Positions 45,913 through 55,152 of a stretch of DNA of 64,000 bases are shown here, piece after piece; positions within the stretch are counted from its first letter, which is position 1; the number at the start of each line of letters is the position of its first letter. Source of the DNA: JADJYF01 sp965278995 (GTDB lineage Bacteria > Pseudomonadota > Gammaproteobacteria > Ga0077536); assembly GCA_965278995.1 (NCBI GenBank), contig OZ257136.1, positions 124,001-188,000 of the forward strand. The letters are read 5' to 3'. The translations under genes and the position numbers were made by a program. The notes beneath the pieces were generated by a model. That model ran no database searches, was not told the origin of the DNA, and saw only the letters and a program-made list of their open reading frames with translations.

Positions 45913-47718
45913 ATGGATAAGAAAGTCAAAGTCGATATTAGCGTGATCGAACAGACCAAGGTCGATCCGGTAACGTTCGAAGTGCTGCGCAGCATCTTCG
46001 AGTATGCGAGTGATCGCATGTCAACCGTACTGCAGCGGGCTTCGTTCTCACCGATACTGGCCGACATGGTCGATTTTTCAAATGCGATCTACGACTACGA
46101 AGCCAAACTGCTCAGTCAGGCGGCGAATTGTCCGGTCCATCTGGCGGCAATGAAATTCAGCGCCGAAGCGATCATCGAACAGTATCCGCTGGAGACGATG
46201 AAGCCAGGCGATGTTTATCTCGTCAACGACCCCTACAAGGGCGGCACGCATATCAACGATATGACGTTCATGATGCCGATATTCTTCGATGACGAAATCA
46301 TCGGCTTCGGCGTCAGTCGCGGGCACTGGATGGATCTCGGTGGCGGCGCTGCCGGCGGTCAGGCGTTCGCCGGTACGCATATCGCCGGAGAGGGGCTGCG
46401 CCTGCCGCCGCTCAAGCTATACGACGCGGGCGTAGTCCGCGCCGATTTGCTGGCCATCATCATGAACAACACGCGGACGCCGCACTTCGTCAAAGGCGAC
46501 ATGCAGGCTCATGTCGGCGCACTTCGCGCGGCGCAACAGGAAATGGAACGCGCCGCCGAGAAATACGGCATGGCGACCCTGAAAGCGGCAATGAAGCAGC
46601 TGCAGGAGTACACCGAAAGGATCGTGCGCAAGAGCATTGCCGAAATGCCGGACGGCGAGTACGAAGCGGTCGAATACGCCGATACAGACGGCCACTCGAG
46701 CGAACCGATACCGATCAAGGTCAAGCTCATCATCAAGGGCTCGGACATCACCGTCGATTTCACTGGCAGTCCGCCGGTTGTGAAAGGCGCGATCAATTCG
46801 CCCTATGCGAACACTGCATCGGCGACACTCTATTCGCTGCAATTCTTTCTGGCGCCGCACGCGCCGCAGAACCAGGGCATGTTCAACCCGATTACGATCA
46901 AGCTGCCGGAGAATTGCTGGTTGAATGCGAAGTGGCCGGCACCGACCATCGGTTGCACGACGCTGACGTCGTCGAAAATCACGAGCGCCATCTGGCAGGC
47001 GCTGGCCAAGGCCTGTCCGGAAAAAATTACCGGTTCTACCAACGCCGAGTGCAACTGGTTCGTCTCGTCGGTCGTCGCGCCGGACGGTCGTTCCGACGTG
47101 TTCTCCGATCTGCCCGCTGGTGGATGGGGCGGCACGCCGTACGGCGATGGTATGAATGTGACCGAAGATCCCTTGGGCAACTGCATGAACATGCCGGCGG
47201 AAACCGCTGAGCTGCTGTTCCCGATAGCCTATGAGGCATTTGAACTGCGTACTGACAGCGGTGGTCCGGGCAAGCATCGTGGCGGGCTTGGTGCCATTTT
47301 CAAGGTGCGCTACCTTGGCGAAGGTGAATTGAGCATGGAATCGTCGCGCACCCGCGAAGGGAGCCCTGGCGTCAACGGCGGCGGGCGTTCGGACGTTCAG
47401 CGCCAGATCAAGATCCATACCGATGGTCGCCGCGAGGTGATCGGTGGCGTCGACCCGCAAGGCAACTGGAAAAGCCCATTGCTGGCGAGTGTGCCTTTCG
47501 GCATCGGCGAGACCTTCATGTTCGAGTCCACCGGTGGCGGTGGGTGGGGCAGTGCGCTGGAGCGCGATGCGGTGGCCGTACTCGATGATGTTCTCGACGA
47601 GTACATCTCGCTTGACGCGGCGCGCTCCCGCTATGGTGTCGTGATCGACGCCAAGGCGATGGTGGTCGATACCGCAGCGACTGCCCGGCTGCGCGCAGAG
47701 CTGCGGGAAAACGCCTGA
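45913..47718 (+). CDS. Hydantoinase B/oxoprolinase-family protein (second module)
   Basis: The protein has 601 residues from ATG 45913, with GAGGAGC 7 nt upstream. It is a typical short HyuB: DPYKGGTHINDMTFMMP and SRGHWMDLGG. H113, D116 and H138 give the same H-x2-D-x21-H spacing as the other two HyuB proteins of the window. GGGGWGSALERDA near the C-terminus is conserved in the family. With about 600 residues and no zinc subunit it is closer to N-methylhydantoinase or oxoprolinase type than to acetone carboxylase. Confidence 0.9.
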   Translation: MDKKVKVDISVIEQTKVDPVTFEVLRSIFEYASDRMSTVLQRASFSPILADMVDFSNAIYDYEAKLLSQAANCPVHLAAMKFSAEAIIEQYPLETMKPGDVYLVNDPYKGGTHINDMTFMMPIFFDDEIIGFGVSRGHWMDLGGGAAGGQAFAGTHIAGEGLRLPPLKLYDAGVVRADLLAIIMNNTRTPHFVKGDMQAHVGALRAAQQEMERAAEKYGMATLKAAMKQLQEYTERIVRKSIAEMPDGEYEAVEYADTDGHSSEPIPIKVKLIIKGSDITVDFTGSPPVVKGAINSPYANTASATLYSLQFFLAPHAPQNQGMFNPITIKLPENCWLNAKWPAPTIGCTTLTSSKITSAIWQALAKACPEKITGSTNAECNWFVSSVVAPDGRSDVFSDLPAGGWGGTPYGDGMNVTEDPLGNCMNMPAETAELLFPIAYEAFELRTDSGGPGKHRGGLGAIFKVRYLGEGELSMESSRTREGSPGVNGGGRSDVQRQIKIHTDGRREVIGGVDPQGNWKSPLLASVPFGIGETFMFESTGGGGWGSALERDAVAVLDDVLDEYISLDAARSRYGVVIDAKAMVVDTAATARLRAELRENA

Positions 47719-47883
47719 TCGAGCGCCGTTACGGCTGAAGGCGCGCCCGCCGCCCGCGCGTGCGCGCCTGCTTCCGCAAGCGCTCGTGCAGCGCGCAAAG
47801 ACGCGCTCGACGCTGATGGTGGCCGGTCTTTCGTTGGCCTGGCCAGATAACGAACAAGGGTGCTCTAGCGCCTGGGAAAGCCC

Positions 47884-49776
47884 ATGAATAATCGCAACCG
47901 CCGGACCGGCCGTGGTGCCGGTGCGCCATGGCTTGCGTCGCTGGTGATTATGCTTTGGGGGTGGGTGGCAATCGCGCAGGCTGAAGCGCCTGTAGTGCTC
48001 AGCGGCGCTGAGTTCGCGCCCATCGATCTCGGCAGGCATTGCGACGTGCTGCAGGACTCCACGCTCACCGATACGCTGGACAGTGTGCGCGGGACTGGCG
48101 ACAACCGTTTTACGCCCGCGCCTGCGGCGCCGCTCAACCTGGGCTTTACTCAGGCTCAGATCTGGCTGCGGTTTACCCTCCAATTCCCGACCACGATGCA
48201 TCACCCGGCGGTGCTGGTACTGCCGAAGCCGCTGCTCGATCACGTCGACCTGTTTAGCGTCAGTTCGAGCGGCGAAGTCGCACGCGTTGTCACCGGCGAT
48301 GCGCATCCGCATGCCACGCGGCCGTTCGATTATCGGGCGTTTGCGTTCGCGCTGGCCGCTCAGCCCGGTGCCGAAGTGCGCTATTACCTACGCGTGCATA
48401 GTCCGACGAGTGCCATCGAGGTGCCGCTCGAGCTGATGAGTGCGACGGATTTCAGTTCGATGGCCGCGCAGGAGAACTTTCTATTCGGTGGCTTTTTCGG
48501 TGTCATGTTCGGACTTGCTGTCAGTGCGCTGCTGCTCTACGCATTGACCCGTTATTCGGTGTTTGCAGCCTACTGCGCTTACACCATCGCGTTCACGATG
48601 ATGGTAGCCGCCATCAATGGCTATGGCATGCAATACCTGTGGCCAGCGTCACCGCTGGCGCAACAGGTCCTCCCAACGGCGTTTACGGCGTCGAGTATTC
48701 TGACCGGCATCCTGTTCATTCGCCGCTTCTTCACCGCGCCACTCGCCTTGAAACGCGCCAATCCCCTGATGCTGCTTGCAACGGCCGTGACGACCGCTGG
48801 CGCTATCATCCATGTGTTGTTTGCCACCCAGCTCGGCATGCAGCTCGTGATCGGCGTTGCTGTTGCATTGTGTCCGGTAGTGTTCGCGCTGTGCATTGCG
48901 AGTCTGCGCTCTGGCGATCGTGTAGCACGATATTTTCTGATTGGGTGGACCGCGTATTTTGTCGGAGTTGTCGCAGCAGCACTCGACATGCTCGGGGTGA
49001 TTGAGCATTCGGTGCTGTCGGCTTACGGACTGTATTTCGGCGCGCTGGCCGAATTCGTTTCGCTGGCGGTAGCGCTGGGTGATCGCGTACGCACACAGCA
49101 ACGCGACAGGGAGCGGGAGATTGCCGCCGCCAATGCTTCACTGGCGGCGTTGAATGCGAATCTCGAGCACAGCGTTCGCGTTCGTACGCGCGAACTCGAG
49201 GCGCGCAATCGGGAGCTGTCTGAACTGGCCGTGCGCGACAGTCTGACTGGCTTGTACAACCACAGTACCGCGATTGAATTGCTGGAGCAGCTGATCCAGC
49301 AAAGCCAGCGTTATTCGTTCCCGGTCGCCGTGATCATGGTGGATCTGGACAACTTCAAACAGCTCAACGATACCTATGGCCATCAGGCCGGCGATCAGGT
49401 GCTCGAAGCGATGTCGCAGACGCTGCTCGATTCAGTGCGCGGATCGGATGTCGTCGGGCGGTATGGCGGCGAAGAATTCCTGATTGGTATGCCGCATACG
49501 GATGCACCGGCCGCCCGCGAGTACGGCGAACGTTTGTTAAAACGTGTGCGAGAAATCAGCCTGCCCGGACGCAGCGCGCGCCATCTCACCGCAAGCGTCG
49601 GCGTGGCAGTGTACTACCCGCACGGTCAGCGCACTTCGGCGCCCGAACTTGTTCGCCGAGCTGACGAAGCGCTCTATCGTTCGAAGCGTGACGGTCGCGA
49701 CCGCATTACGGTCGACGGCCTGAGTCTGGTAATTGCTGAGGTTTCGCCGTTCGTCAACCCGGCGACTCCGCTCTGA
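47884..49776 (+). CDS. Membrane diguanylate cyclase with 7TMR-DISM sensor
   Basis: The protein has 630 residues. A signal peptide is followed by an extracytoplasmic 7TMR-DISM-type domain (about 35-195), seven membrane helices (about 200-395), a short coiled coil and a GGDEF domain. RYGGEEFL near 526-533 is the active site, and DSLTGLYNHST marks the domain start. It makes cyclic di-GMP in response to an external ligand, perhaps a carbohydrate or aromatic. No degenerate residue was seen in the active site. Confidence 0.92.
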   Translation: MNNRNRRTGRGAGAPWLASLVIMLWGWVAIAQAEAPVVLSGAEFAPIDLGRHCDVLQDSTLTDTLDSVRGTGDNRFTPAPAAPLNLGFTQAQIWLRFTLQFPTTMHHPAVLVLPKPLLDHVDLFSVSSSGEVARVVTGDAHPHATRPFDYRAFAFALAAQPGAEVRYYLRVHSPTSAIEVPLELMSATDFSSMAAQENFLFGGFFGVMFGLAVSALLLYALTRYSVFAAYCAYTIAFTMMVAAINGYGMQYLWPASPLAQQVLPTAFTASSILTGILFIRRFFTAPLALKRANPLMLLATAVTTAGAIIHVLFATQLGMQLVIGVAVALCPVVFALCIASLRSGDRVARYFLIGWTAYFVGVVAAALDMLGVIEHSVLSAYGLYFGALAEFVSLAVALGDRVRTQQRDREREIAAANASLAALNANLEHSVRVRTRELEARNRELSELAVRDSLTGLYNHSTAIELLEQLIQQSQRYSFPVAVIMVDLDNFKQLNDTYGHQAGDQVLEAMSQTLLDSVRGSDVVGRYGGEEFLIGMPHTDAPAAREYGERLLKRVREISLPGRSARHLTASVGVAVYYPHGQRTSAPELVRRADEALYRSKRDGRDRITVDGLSLVIAEVSPFVNPATPL

Positions 49777-49780
49777 TGCC

Positions 49781-50446
49781 GTGAAGGCGATCGGCGAAAT
49801 CAAGGTCTGGGATCTGCCGGTACGATTGTTCCATTGGGCTCTCGTGCTGCTGGTGGGATTCTCCTGGTGGAGCGGTGAAGTCGGCGGCCTGACGCTGCAG
49901 TATCACTTGTGGTCAGGGTACGCCATTTTGACGCTTATATTGTTTCGTCTGGCCTGGGGCGTAACCGGCAGTGAGTCCGCCCGGTTTAAGCATTTCCTAT
50001 ACGGACCGCGCCGCGTCTTGCGCGCCATCGTCGAGTTGCGCAGTCGTGAACCGATGCCCTACGTCGGCCATAATCCACTCGGCGGCTGGATGGTCGCTGT
50101 CATGTTGTTGACGCTGTTGATGCAGGCCGGCAGCGGCCTGTTCGCGAATGACGACCTGTTGAACGAAGGTCCTCTTTATCGTTACGTCGGCAAGGATACG
50201 AGCGACATACTGACCGGGGTTCATCATCGTGTGTTCGTCGTCGTGCTGGCGCTGGTCGCAGTGCACGTCGCAGCGATCGCGTATCATCGTCTGCGCAAGG
50301 GCGAACACCTGGTTGCCGCGATGGTCACCGGCCGCAAACGACTGGCGATTCCCAAGCGGCCATTGCAGATGGTCGGCAGCGGGCGTGCGCTGGTTTTACT
50401 GGGTGCCTGCGCGGCGCTCGTCGTCCTGCTTGTTTATCCACGGTAA
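49781..50446 (+). CDS. Cytochrome b561-type membrane cytochrome
   Basis: The protein has 221 residues from GTG 49781, 5 bp after the previous stop; the frame extends upstream only inside that gene. Four or five helices with WDLPVRLFHWALVLLV, YHLWSGYAILTLILFRLAWG and VHHRVFVVVLALVAVHVAAI supply the heme histidines of the Ni/Fe-hydrogenase-type cytochrome b family. It is followed 18 bp later by a cytochrome c' gene, a pair commonly found together for electron transfer in the membrane. Confidence 0.9.
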   Translation: MKAIGEIKVWDLPVRLFHWALVLLVGFSWWSGEVGGLTLQYHLWSGYAILTLILFRLAWGVTGSESARFKHFLYGPRRVLRAIVELRSREPMPYVGHNPLGGWMVAVMLLTLLMQAGSGLFANDDLLNEGPLYRYVGKDTSDILTGVHHRVFVVVLALVAVHVAAIAYHRLRKGEHLVAAMVTGRKRLAIPKRPLQMVGSGRALVLLGACAALVVLLVYPR

Positions 50447-50463
50447 CGCTCGAGGAAAGAAAC

Positions 50464-50919
50464 ATGAAGATGCATTCACTGTTAACCATCGCTGTATCGG
50501 CTGCCGCTGTCGCTCTTGCCGGTCAGGCGCTGGCGGCGAAGCCGGCCGACGCCATTGAATACCGCCAGGGCATCATGATGGGTATCGGGTGGAACATCGG
50601 CGCGCTCGGCGCCATGGTCAAGGGTGACCTGCCCTATGACCAGGCGAAGTTTGCGTTTCTCGCCGGACGCGCAGCGGTACTCGCACCCATGGCGCTGGAG
50701 GCGTTCACGCCGGATACGGCGGATACCAAATCCGAAGCGAAACCGGAACTCTGGCAGCACCTCGACGATTTCAAGAAACGCATGAAAGACCTCGAAACCG
50801 CCACTGGTAAACTGGCTGAAGTCGCCAAGGCAGGCGACGAAGCGGCGACGAAAGCCGAGTTCGGCGAGACAGTCAAAGTTTGCAAAGGCTGCCACGACGA
50901 ATACAAAGTGAAACATTGA
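50464..50919 (+). CDS. Cytochrome c' family protein
   Basis: The protein has 151 residues with signal peptide ending GQALA. The class II heme motif CKGCH lies at the C-terminus (C140, C143, H144), and IEYRQGIMMGIGWNIGAL starts the four-helix bundle. These are periplasmic high-spin or low-spin (c-556) cytochromes linked to nitric oxide binding or electron transfer. A methionine lies near the expected sixth-ligand position, so c-556 type is possible. It pairs with the cytochrome b gene. Confidence 0.93.
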   Translation: MKMHSLLTIAVSAAAVALAGQALAAKPADAIEYRQGIMMGIGWNIGALGAMVKGDLPYDQAKFAFLAGRAAVLAPMALEAFTPDTADTKSEAKPELWQHLDDFKKRMKDLETATGKLAEVAKAGDEAATKAEFGETVKVCKGCHDEYKVKH

Positions 50920-50959
50920 GGTTATTCTTTAAATCCCCCGGACCAGATGACAGACCGCC

Positions 50960-53209
50960 ATGACCGCCGCCAGCCTCCAAGCCATCGATACCCGTGAGCC
51001 CACTATCAGCGACGCCGCGAGCCACGTTCGCGTCAGCAACGGACGAATGGAAATAGCCCGCCCCCTGCACGAGCTGGTGGTACGCGAGATCCTGCCCGGA
51101 CTGGGCATCGAACCGAATGCGTTCTGGGCGATGCTTGAGGAAGTCCTGGCGGAACTCGCGCCGAAGAACAATATTCTGCTGCTGAAGCGCTACAAGCTGC
51201 AGGCCTCGATCGATACCTGGCACCAGTCACGCTGTGATGCGCCGCACGATCACTCACAGTATCGAAAGTTCCTCGAAAAAATCGGCTACCTGTTGCCTGA
51301 AGGGCCGGATTTCGCAGTCACGCCGACCAATGTCGATGCCGAGATAGCCATGCTGGCCGGTCCGCAGCTGGTCGTGCCGGTCAAGAACGCACGCTATGCC
51401 TTGAACGCGACCAACGCGCGCTGGGGCTCGCTGTACGATGCGCTGTACGGCTCCGACGTCATTCCCGAAGCCGATGGTGCGCAGCGGGCCGGAGCTTACA
51501 ACCCGGTACGCGGGGCGAAAGTGATCGCTTACGCGCGCGCACTTCTCGATCAGGCTGCGCCGCTCGCACGCGGTTCGCATGCCCATGCCACGGCTTACCG
51601 TGTCGCCGATGGTCAACTTGTGGTCGTTCTCGGCAATGGCGAGTCGGTTGGGCTGGCTAACCCCGAGCGCTTCGTCGGCTACAACGGCGATGCCGATGTA
51701 CCGCGCGAGATACTGGTGCGCAATAACGGTCTGCATATCATCATTCAAGTCGACGCCGAGCACAGCATCGGCCGTGGCGACGCGGCGCATATCAAGGATC
51801 TCGTACTTGAATCCGCTGTCACCACCATCCAGGACTGCGAAGATTCAGTCGCTGCCGCCGACGGTGCAGACAAAGCCGAGGTTTATCGCAACTGGCTCGG
51901 TTTGATGAACGGCACGCTCAGCGATACGTTCGAGAAAGGTGGCCGGCAGGTGACGCGTACGCTGGCGCCAGATCTTACGTTCACCGGGGCGCAGGGCCAG
52001 CCAGTAACTCTGCATGGTCGCGCGCTGCTGCTGATTCGCAATGTCGGCCATTTGATGACCAACGAAGCCGTGTTGTTGAACGGCGAAGAAGTACCTGAGG
52101 GAATTCTCGACGCCGTCATCACCGGAACGATTGCCTTGTATGATCTGAAAGGCCTTGGCACGTTGCGTAACTCGCGCAGCGGTTCGATGTACATCGTCAA
52201 ACCAAAAATGCATGGTCCCGAGGAAGTGACATTCGCTTGCGATCTGTTCGACAAGGTGGAAGACATGCTCGGTCTGCCGCGGTACACGCTCAAGATTGGC
52301 ATCATGGACGAAGAGCGCCGGACGACCGTCAACCTCAAGGAATGTATCCGCGCAGCCAAGGATCGCATCATTTTCATCAATACCGGATTCCTCGATCGCA
52401 CCGGCGACGAAATTCACACGTCGATGGAAGCCGGCGTCATGGTACGCAAGGAAGCGATGAAGCAGGAGCGCTGGATCAAGGCTTACGAGAACTGGAATGT
52501 CGATGTCGGGCTCGCCTGCGGCCTGCAGGGCAAGGCGCAGATCGGCAAAGGTATGTGGCCGAAACCCGATCTCATGAAAGAGATGGTCGAGACCAAGCAT
52601 GCGCATCTGCTGGCCGGTGCAAGTACGGCCTGGGTGCCATCGCCGACCGCTGCCACCATTCACGCCATGCACTACCACCAGGTCAACGTGTGGGGCGTGC
52701 AGAACGAACTGAAAATGCGCCCACGCGCGAGCCTCGATGACATCCTTACCATTCCGCTGCTTGGCGACACGCCTTTGACACGCGAGCAGGTGCAGGCCGA
52801 ACTCGACAACAATTGCCAGGGCATCCTTGGCTATGTTGTGCGCTGGATCGATCTCGGTATTGGCTGCTCGAAGGTGCCGGATATCAACGATATCGGGCTG
52901 ATGGAAGATCGCGCGACGTTGCGTATTTCCAGCCAGCACATCGCGAATTGGCTGCGTCATGATTATGTTCGCCGCCGGCATGTGCTGGAAACATTCAAGC
53001 GCATGGCAGTTGTCGTCGATCGGCAGAACGCGAATGAGCCCGGCTACAAACCGATGTCGGCGAATTTCGATGAATCGGTGGCCTTTCAAGCCGCCTGTGA
53101 ACTCGTCTTCGGCGGCGTGCATCAACCGAATGGCTATACCGAGCCGGTGCTGCATCGGCGCCGACGCGAACTGAAAGCAGCAGCGTTGAGCGCGACCGGC
53201 ACGCGGTAG
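50960..53209 (+). CDS. glcB: Malate synthase G
   Basis: The protein has 749 residues, about 25 longer than the E. coli enzyme through N- and C-terminal additions. TIQDCEDSVAA, NTGFLDRTGDEIHTSMEAG, and GKGMWPKPDLM are diagnostic of malate synthase G. It condenses glyoxylate with acetyl-CoA to malate in the glyoxylate or glycolate pathways, needed for growth on acetate, fatty acids or ketone-derived acetyl-CoA. No isocitrate lyase gene is in the window. Confidence 0.96.
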   Translation: MTAASLQAIDTREPTISDAASHVRVSNGRMEIARPLHELVVREILPGLGIEPNAFWAMLEEVLAELAPKNNILLLKRYKLQASIDTWHQSRCDAPHDHSQYRKFLEKIGYLLPEGPDFAVTPTNVDAEIAMLAGPQLVVPVKNARYALNATNARWGSLYDALYGSDVIPEADGAQRAGAYNPVRGAKVIAYARALLDQAAPLARGSHAHATAYRVADGQLVVVLGNGESVGLANPERFVGYNGDADVPREILVRNNGLHIIIQVDAEHSIGRGDAAHIKDLVLESAVTTIQDCEDSVAAADGADKAEVYRNWLGLMNGTLSDTFEKGGRQVTRTLAPDLTFTGAQGQPVTLHGRALLLIRNVGHLMTNEAVLLNGEEVPEGILDAVITGTIALYDLKGLGTLRNSRSGSMYIVKPKMHGPEEVTFACDLFDKVEDMLGLPRYTLKIGIMDEERRTTVNLKECIRAAKDRIIFINTGFLDRTGDEIHTSMEAGVMVRKEAMKQERWIKAYENWNVDVGLACGLQGKAQIGKGMWPKPDLMKEMVETKHAHLLAGASTAWVPSPTAATIHAMHYHQVNVWGVQNELKMRPRASLDDILTIPLLGDTPLTREQVQAELDNNCQGILGYVVRWIDLGIGCSKVPDINDIGLMEDRATLRISSQHIANWLRHDYVRRRHVLETFKRMAVVVDRQNANEPGYKPMSANFDESVAFQAACELVFGGVHQPNGYTEPVLHRRRRELKAAALSATGTR

Positions 53210-53225
53210 CAGTCTGTCTGCCGAA

Positions 53226-54200
53226 GTGCCCGACTGGCTCGTTGCCGATATCGGCGGTACACACGCACGATTCGCACTGTCGGCCGGTGGCGCTTCGCCG
53301 CGGTCGGTAGAAGTCCTCGAATGCGCGGCGTTCGTGAGTCCCGGCGCGGCGATCGCGGCCTACCTCGCACGGACTGGCGCAGTCCCGACGCAGGCTTGCC
53401 TGGCGGTGGCCGGCCCCGTTAACACGAGCGCTGCCGCGGCCGACGATTTTCATTTCACCAACAACGCCTGGGCGTTCTCCCGCGCACAGCTCGCCGCCAC
53501 CCTCGGCGTCGAGCGATTGGTACTCGTCAACGATTTCGAAGCGCTGGCGGTTGCCCTGCCCGAGCTTGCCGCCGACGATAGTTGCCTGATTGGCAGTGCG
53601 CTGCCTCCGGTTCTCGGCCGGCCGTTGGCTGTACTCGGGCCTGGCACCGGTCTCGGCGTCGCAACCCTCGTGCCGACTGGAACGCGCTGGCTCGCGCTGG
53701 CAGGCGAGGGTGGCCATGTCGGTTTCGCACCGCAGGACGCCGAGCAGCGCGCCATCGCTGCCATCCTGGGTCGTACCGTGTCGCGACTCAGCAATGAAGC
53801 GTTACTTTCCGGGCCAGGACTGTCTGCAATTCATTCTGCACTTGGCGAACTCGAAGGTGCTGCGGCCGCCATGCGTAGTGCTGCTGATATCGTCGCCGCC
53901 GCGTTGAGCGGGAGCGATGAGCGCGCCCGGAGAACGGCCGAACTGTTTCTCGCCATCCTGGGCGCCGTTGCCGGTGACGTTGCACTAATGGTCGGCGCGC
54001 AAGGTGGTGTCTATATCGGCGGCGGCATCGTGCCGCGTCTGCTGCCGCTCATCGCAGGCAGCCGTTTTCGTGCGTGTTTCGAGGCCAAAGGTCTGCAGAG
54101 CGCGTATGTGTCGGCGATTCCGACTCGCGTCATTCTGGCGCCGACAGCGGCGCTGCTGGGGGCGGTTGTGATATTGAAAACGGCAGGTTCTGTGGAGTAA
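53226..54200 (+). CDS. glk: Glucokinase (Glk family)
   Basis: The protein has 324 residues from GTG 53226, 17 bp after glcB. VADIGGTHARFAL is the ATP phosphate loop, LVNDFEALAVALP holds the catalytic aspartate, and GPGTGLGVATL and GEGGHVGFAPQ complete the bacterial Glk signature. It phosphorylates glucose. It is probably co-transcribed with glcB. A pathway link to the surrounding catabolic genes is not evident. Confidence 0.92.
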   Translation: MPDWLVADIGGTHARFALSAGGASPRSVEVLECAAFVSPGAAIAAYLARTGAVPTQACLAVAGPVNTSAAAADDFHFTNNAWAFSRAQLAATLGVERLVLVNDFEALAVALPELAADDSCLIGSALPPVLGRPLAVLGPGTGLGVATLVPTGTRWLALAGEGGHVGFAPQDAEQRAIAAILGRTVSRLSNEALLSGPGLSAIHSALGELEGAAAAMRSAADIVAAALSGSDERARRTAELFLAILGAVAGDVALMVGAQGGVYIGGGIVPRLLPLIAGSRFRACFEAKGLQSAYVSAIPTRVILAPTAALLGAVVILKTAGSVE

Positions 54201-54237
54201 CCCGGACGGATGTCGCTCCGCGACGTTGAACGCCGGT

Positions 54238-55152
54238 TCAGGGCTCATTCGTCAATCCTTCCATCAGCAAGTCAGGCCACGCCGCGGCCCAGCAGCAGGC
54301 ATGGTCGTACCCTGCAATGACGCGCCAGCGTGCATCACTCTGTCGTGCTACCGCTGCACGCATCAACGCTGCCGGCACCTGCAGGTCGCGTTCGCCGAAC
54401 CAGTGCATCTGACGCACGCTTGCCGGTAACGGTGGTGCGTCAGCCGGATTCAACGAATCCGCCAGCGGTGGGTAGCGATGATGTTTCGCCCAGGCGGTGA
54501 CATCGAGATTGGCGACGATGGTCAATACGCGATCGACCCGGCGCAGACGCGGCGCGATCAGCATGGCGAGCGCGCCGCCGCCGCTGTAGCCGATCAGCAC
54601 TACCGGTGAGTCCGGCAGCGCAGCCAGCGCCTGGTTCAGCGCAGCGGCCATCGCTGCGACCACCATCTCGCTGTAGCGTGCCGTTGTCCATAACGCTGGA
54701 TCGCAGGTACTGTTATCGCGGTAATAGCACGGGCGACCGACCAGCAGGCTGGGCGCATTGTCACGTTGTATCAGGTCGAGGATCAGGTGAGTACGAGTGG
54801 TCGGATCGGCTGTTGGTTGCAGACGCGAGCGCAACGGCGTGCCATCGCCGTCGAAATAGACATGCACCGGCACGCCGGCAACTGGCATACCACGGCGGAA
54901 TACGAGTACTTTATCCGCTCCGGCGCCGAATTCCTGCGCGACGAGCCCGCGTTCAGCTGCGTCTGCAAGGAATTTCCCGGCAGGAGTCGCGCACCCGGAC
55001 AGGTGCGCGGCCAGCACCGCGGCCAGCGCAAGCTGGGCCGCGATGTTGAATCGTCGAGGCGCGCCTATTGTGCCGCTACCTGCGCCGGGATCAGATCGTG
55101 CAGCACGACGTCCGTTGCGACCGCTATTTCGTTGTCGATGAGTGAACCACAA
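54238..55152 (-). CDS. Putative lipoprotein alpha/beta hydrolase
   Basis: The protein has 304 residues from the only in-frame ATG, 55152, which overlaps the upstream HyuB gene by 88 bp. A hydrophobic segment with lipobox LSGC begins only at about residue 36, so the true start may be a rare codon downstream of 55152. GYSGGGALAML is the nucleophile elbow, and the C-terminal DHACCW supplies the histidine. VGRPCYYRDNST and WTTARYSEMV precede the nucleophile. It is likely an outer-membrane-anchored esterase or lipase-like protein of unknown substrate. Confidence 0.72.
   Translation of the reverse strand: MWFTHRQRNSGRNGRRAARSDPGAGSGTIGAPRRFNIAAQLALAAVLAAHLSGCATPAGKFLADAAERGLVAQEFGAGADKVLVFRRGMPVAGVPVHVYFDGDGTPLRSRLQPTADPTTRTHLILDLIQRDNAPSLLVGRPCYYRDNSTCDPALWTTARYSEMVVAAMAAALNQALAALPDSPVVLIGYSGGGALAMLIAPRLRRVDRVLTIVANLDVTAWAKHHRYPPLADSLNPADAPPLPASVRQMHWFGERDLQVPAALMRAAVARQSDARWRVIAGYDHACCWAAAWPDLLMEGLTNEP

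Noticed and set aside
46417..48312. Long 631-codon open frame on the minus strand
   Set aside because: It is antisense to the HyuB gene of the second module and to the diguanylate cyclase gene, has an Arg/His-rich composition typical of shadow frames, and matches no family.
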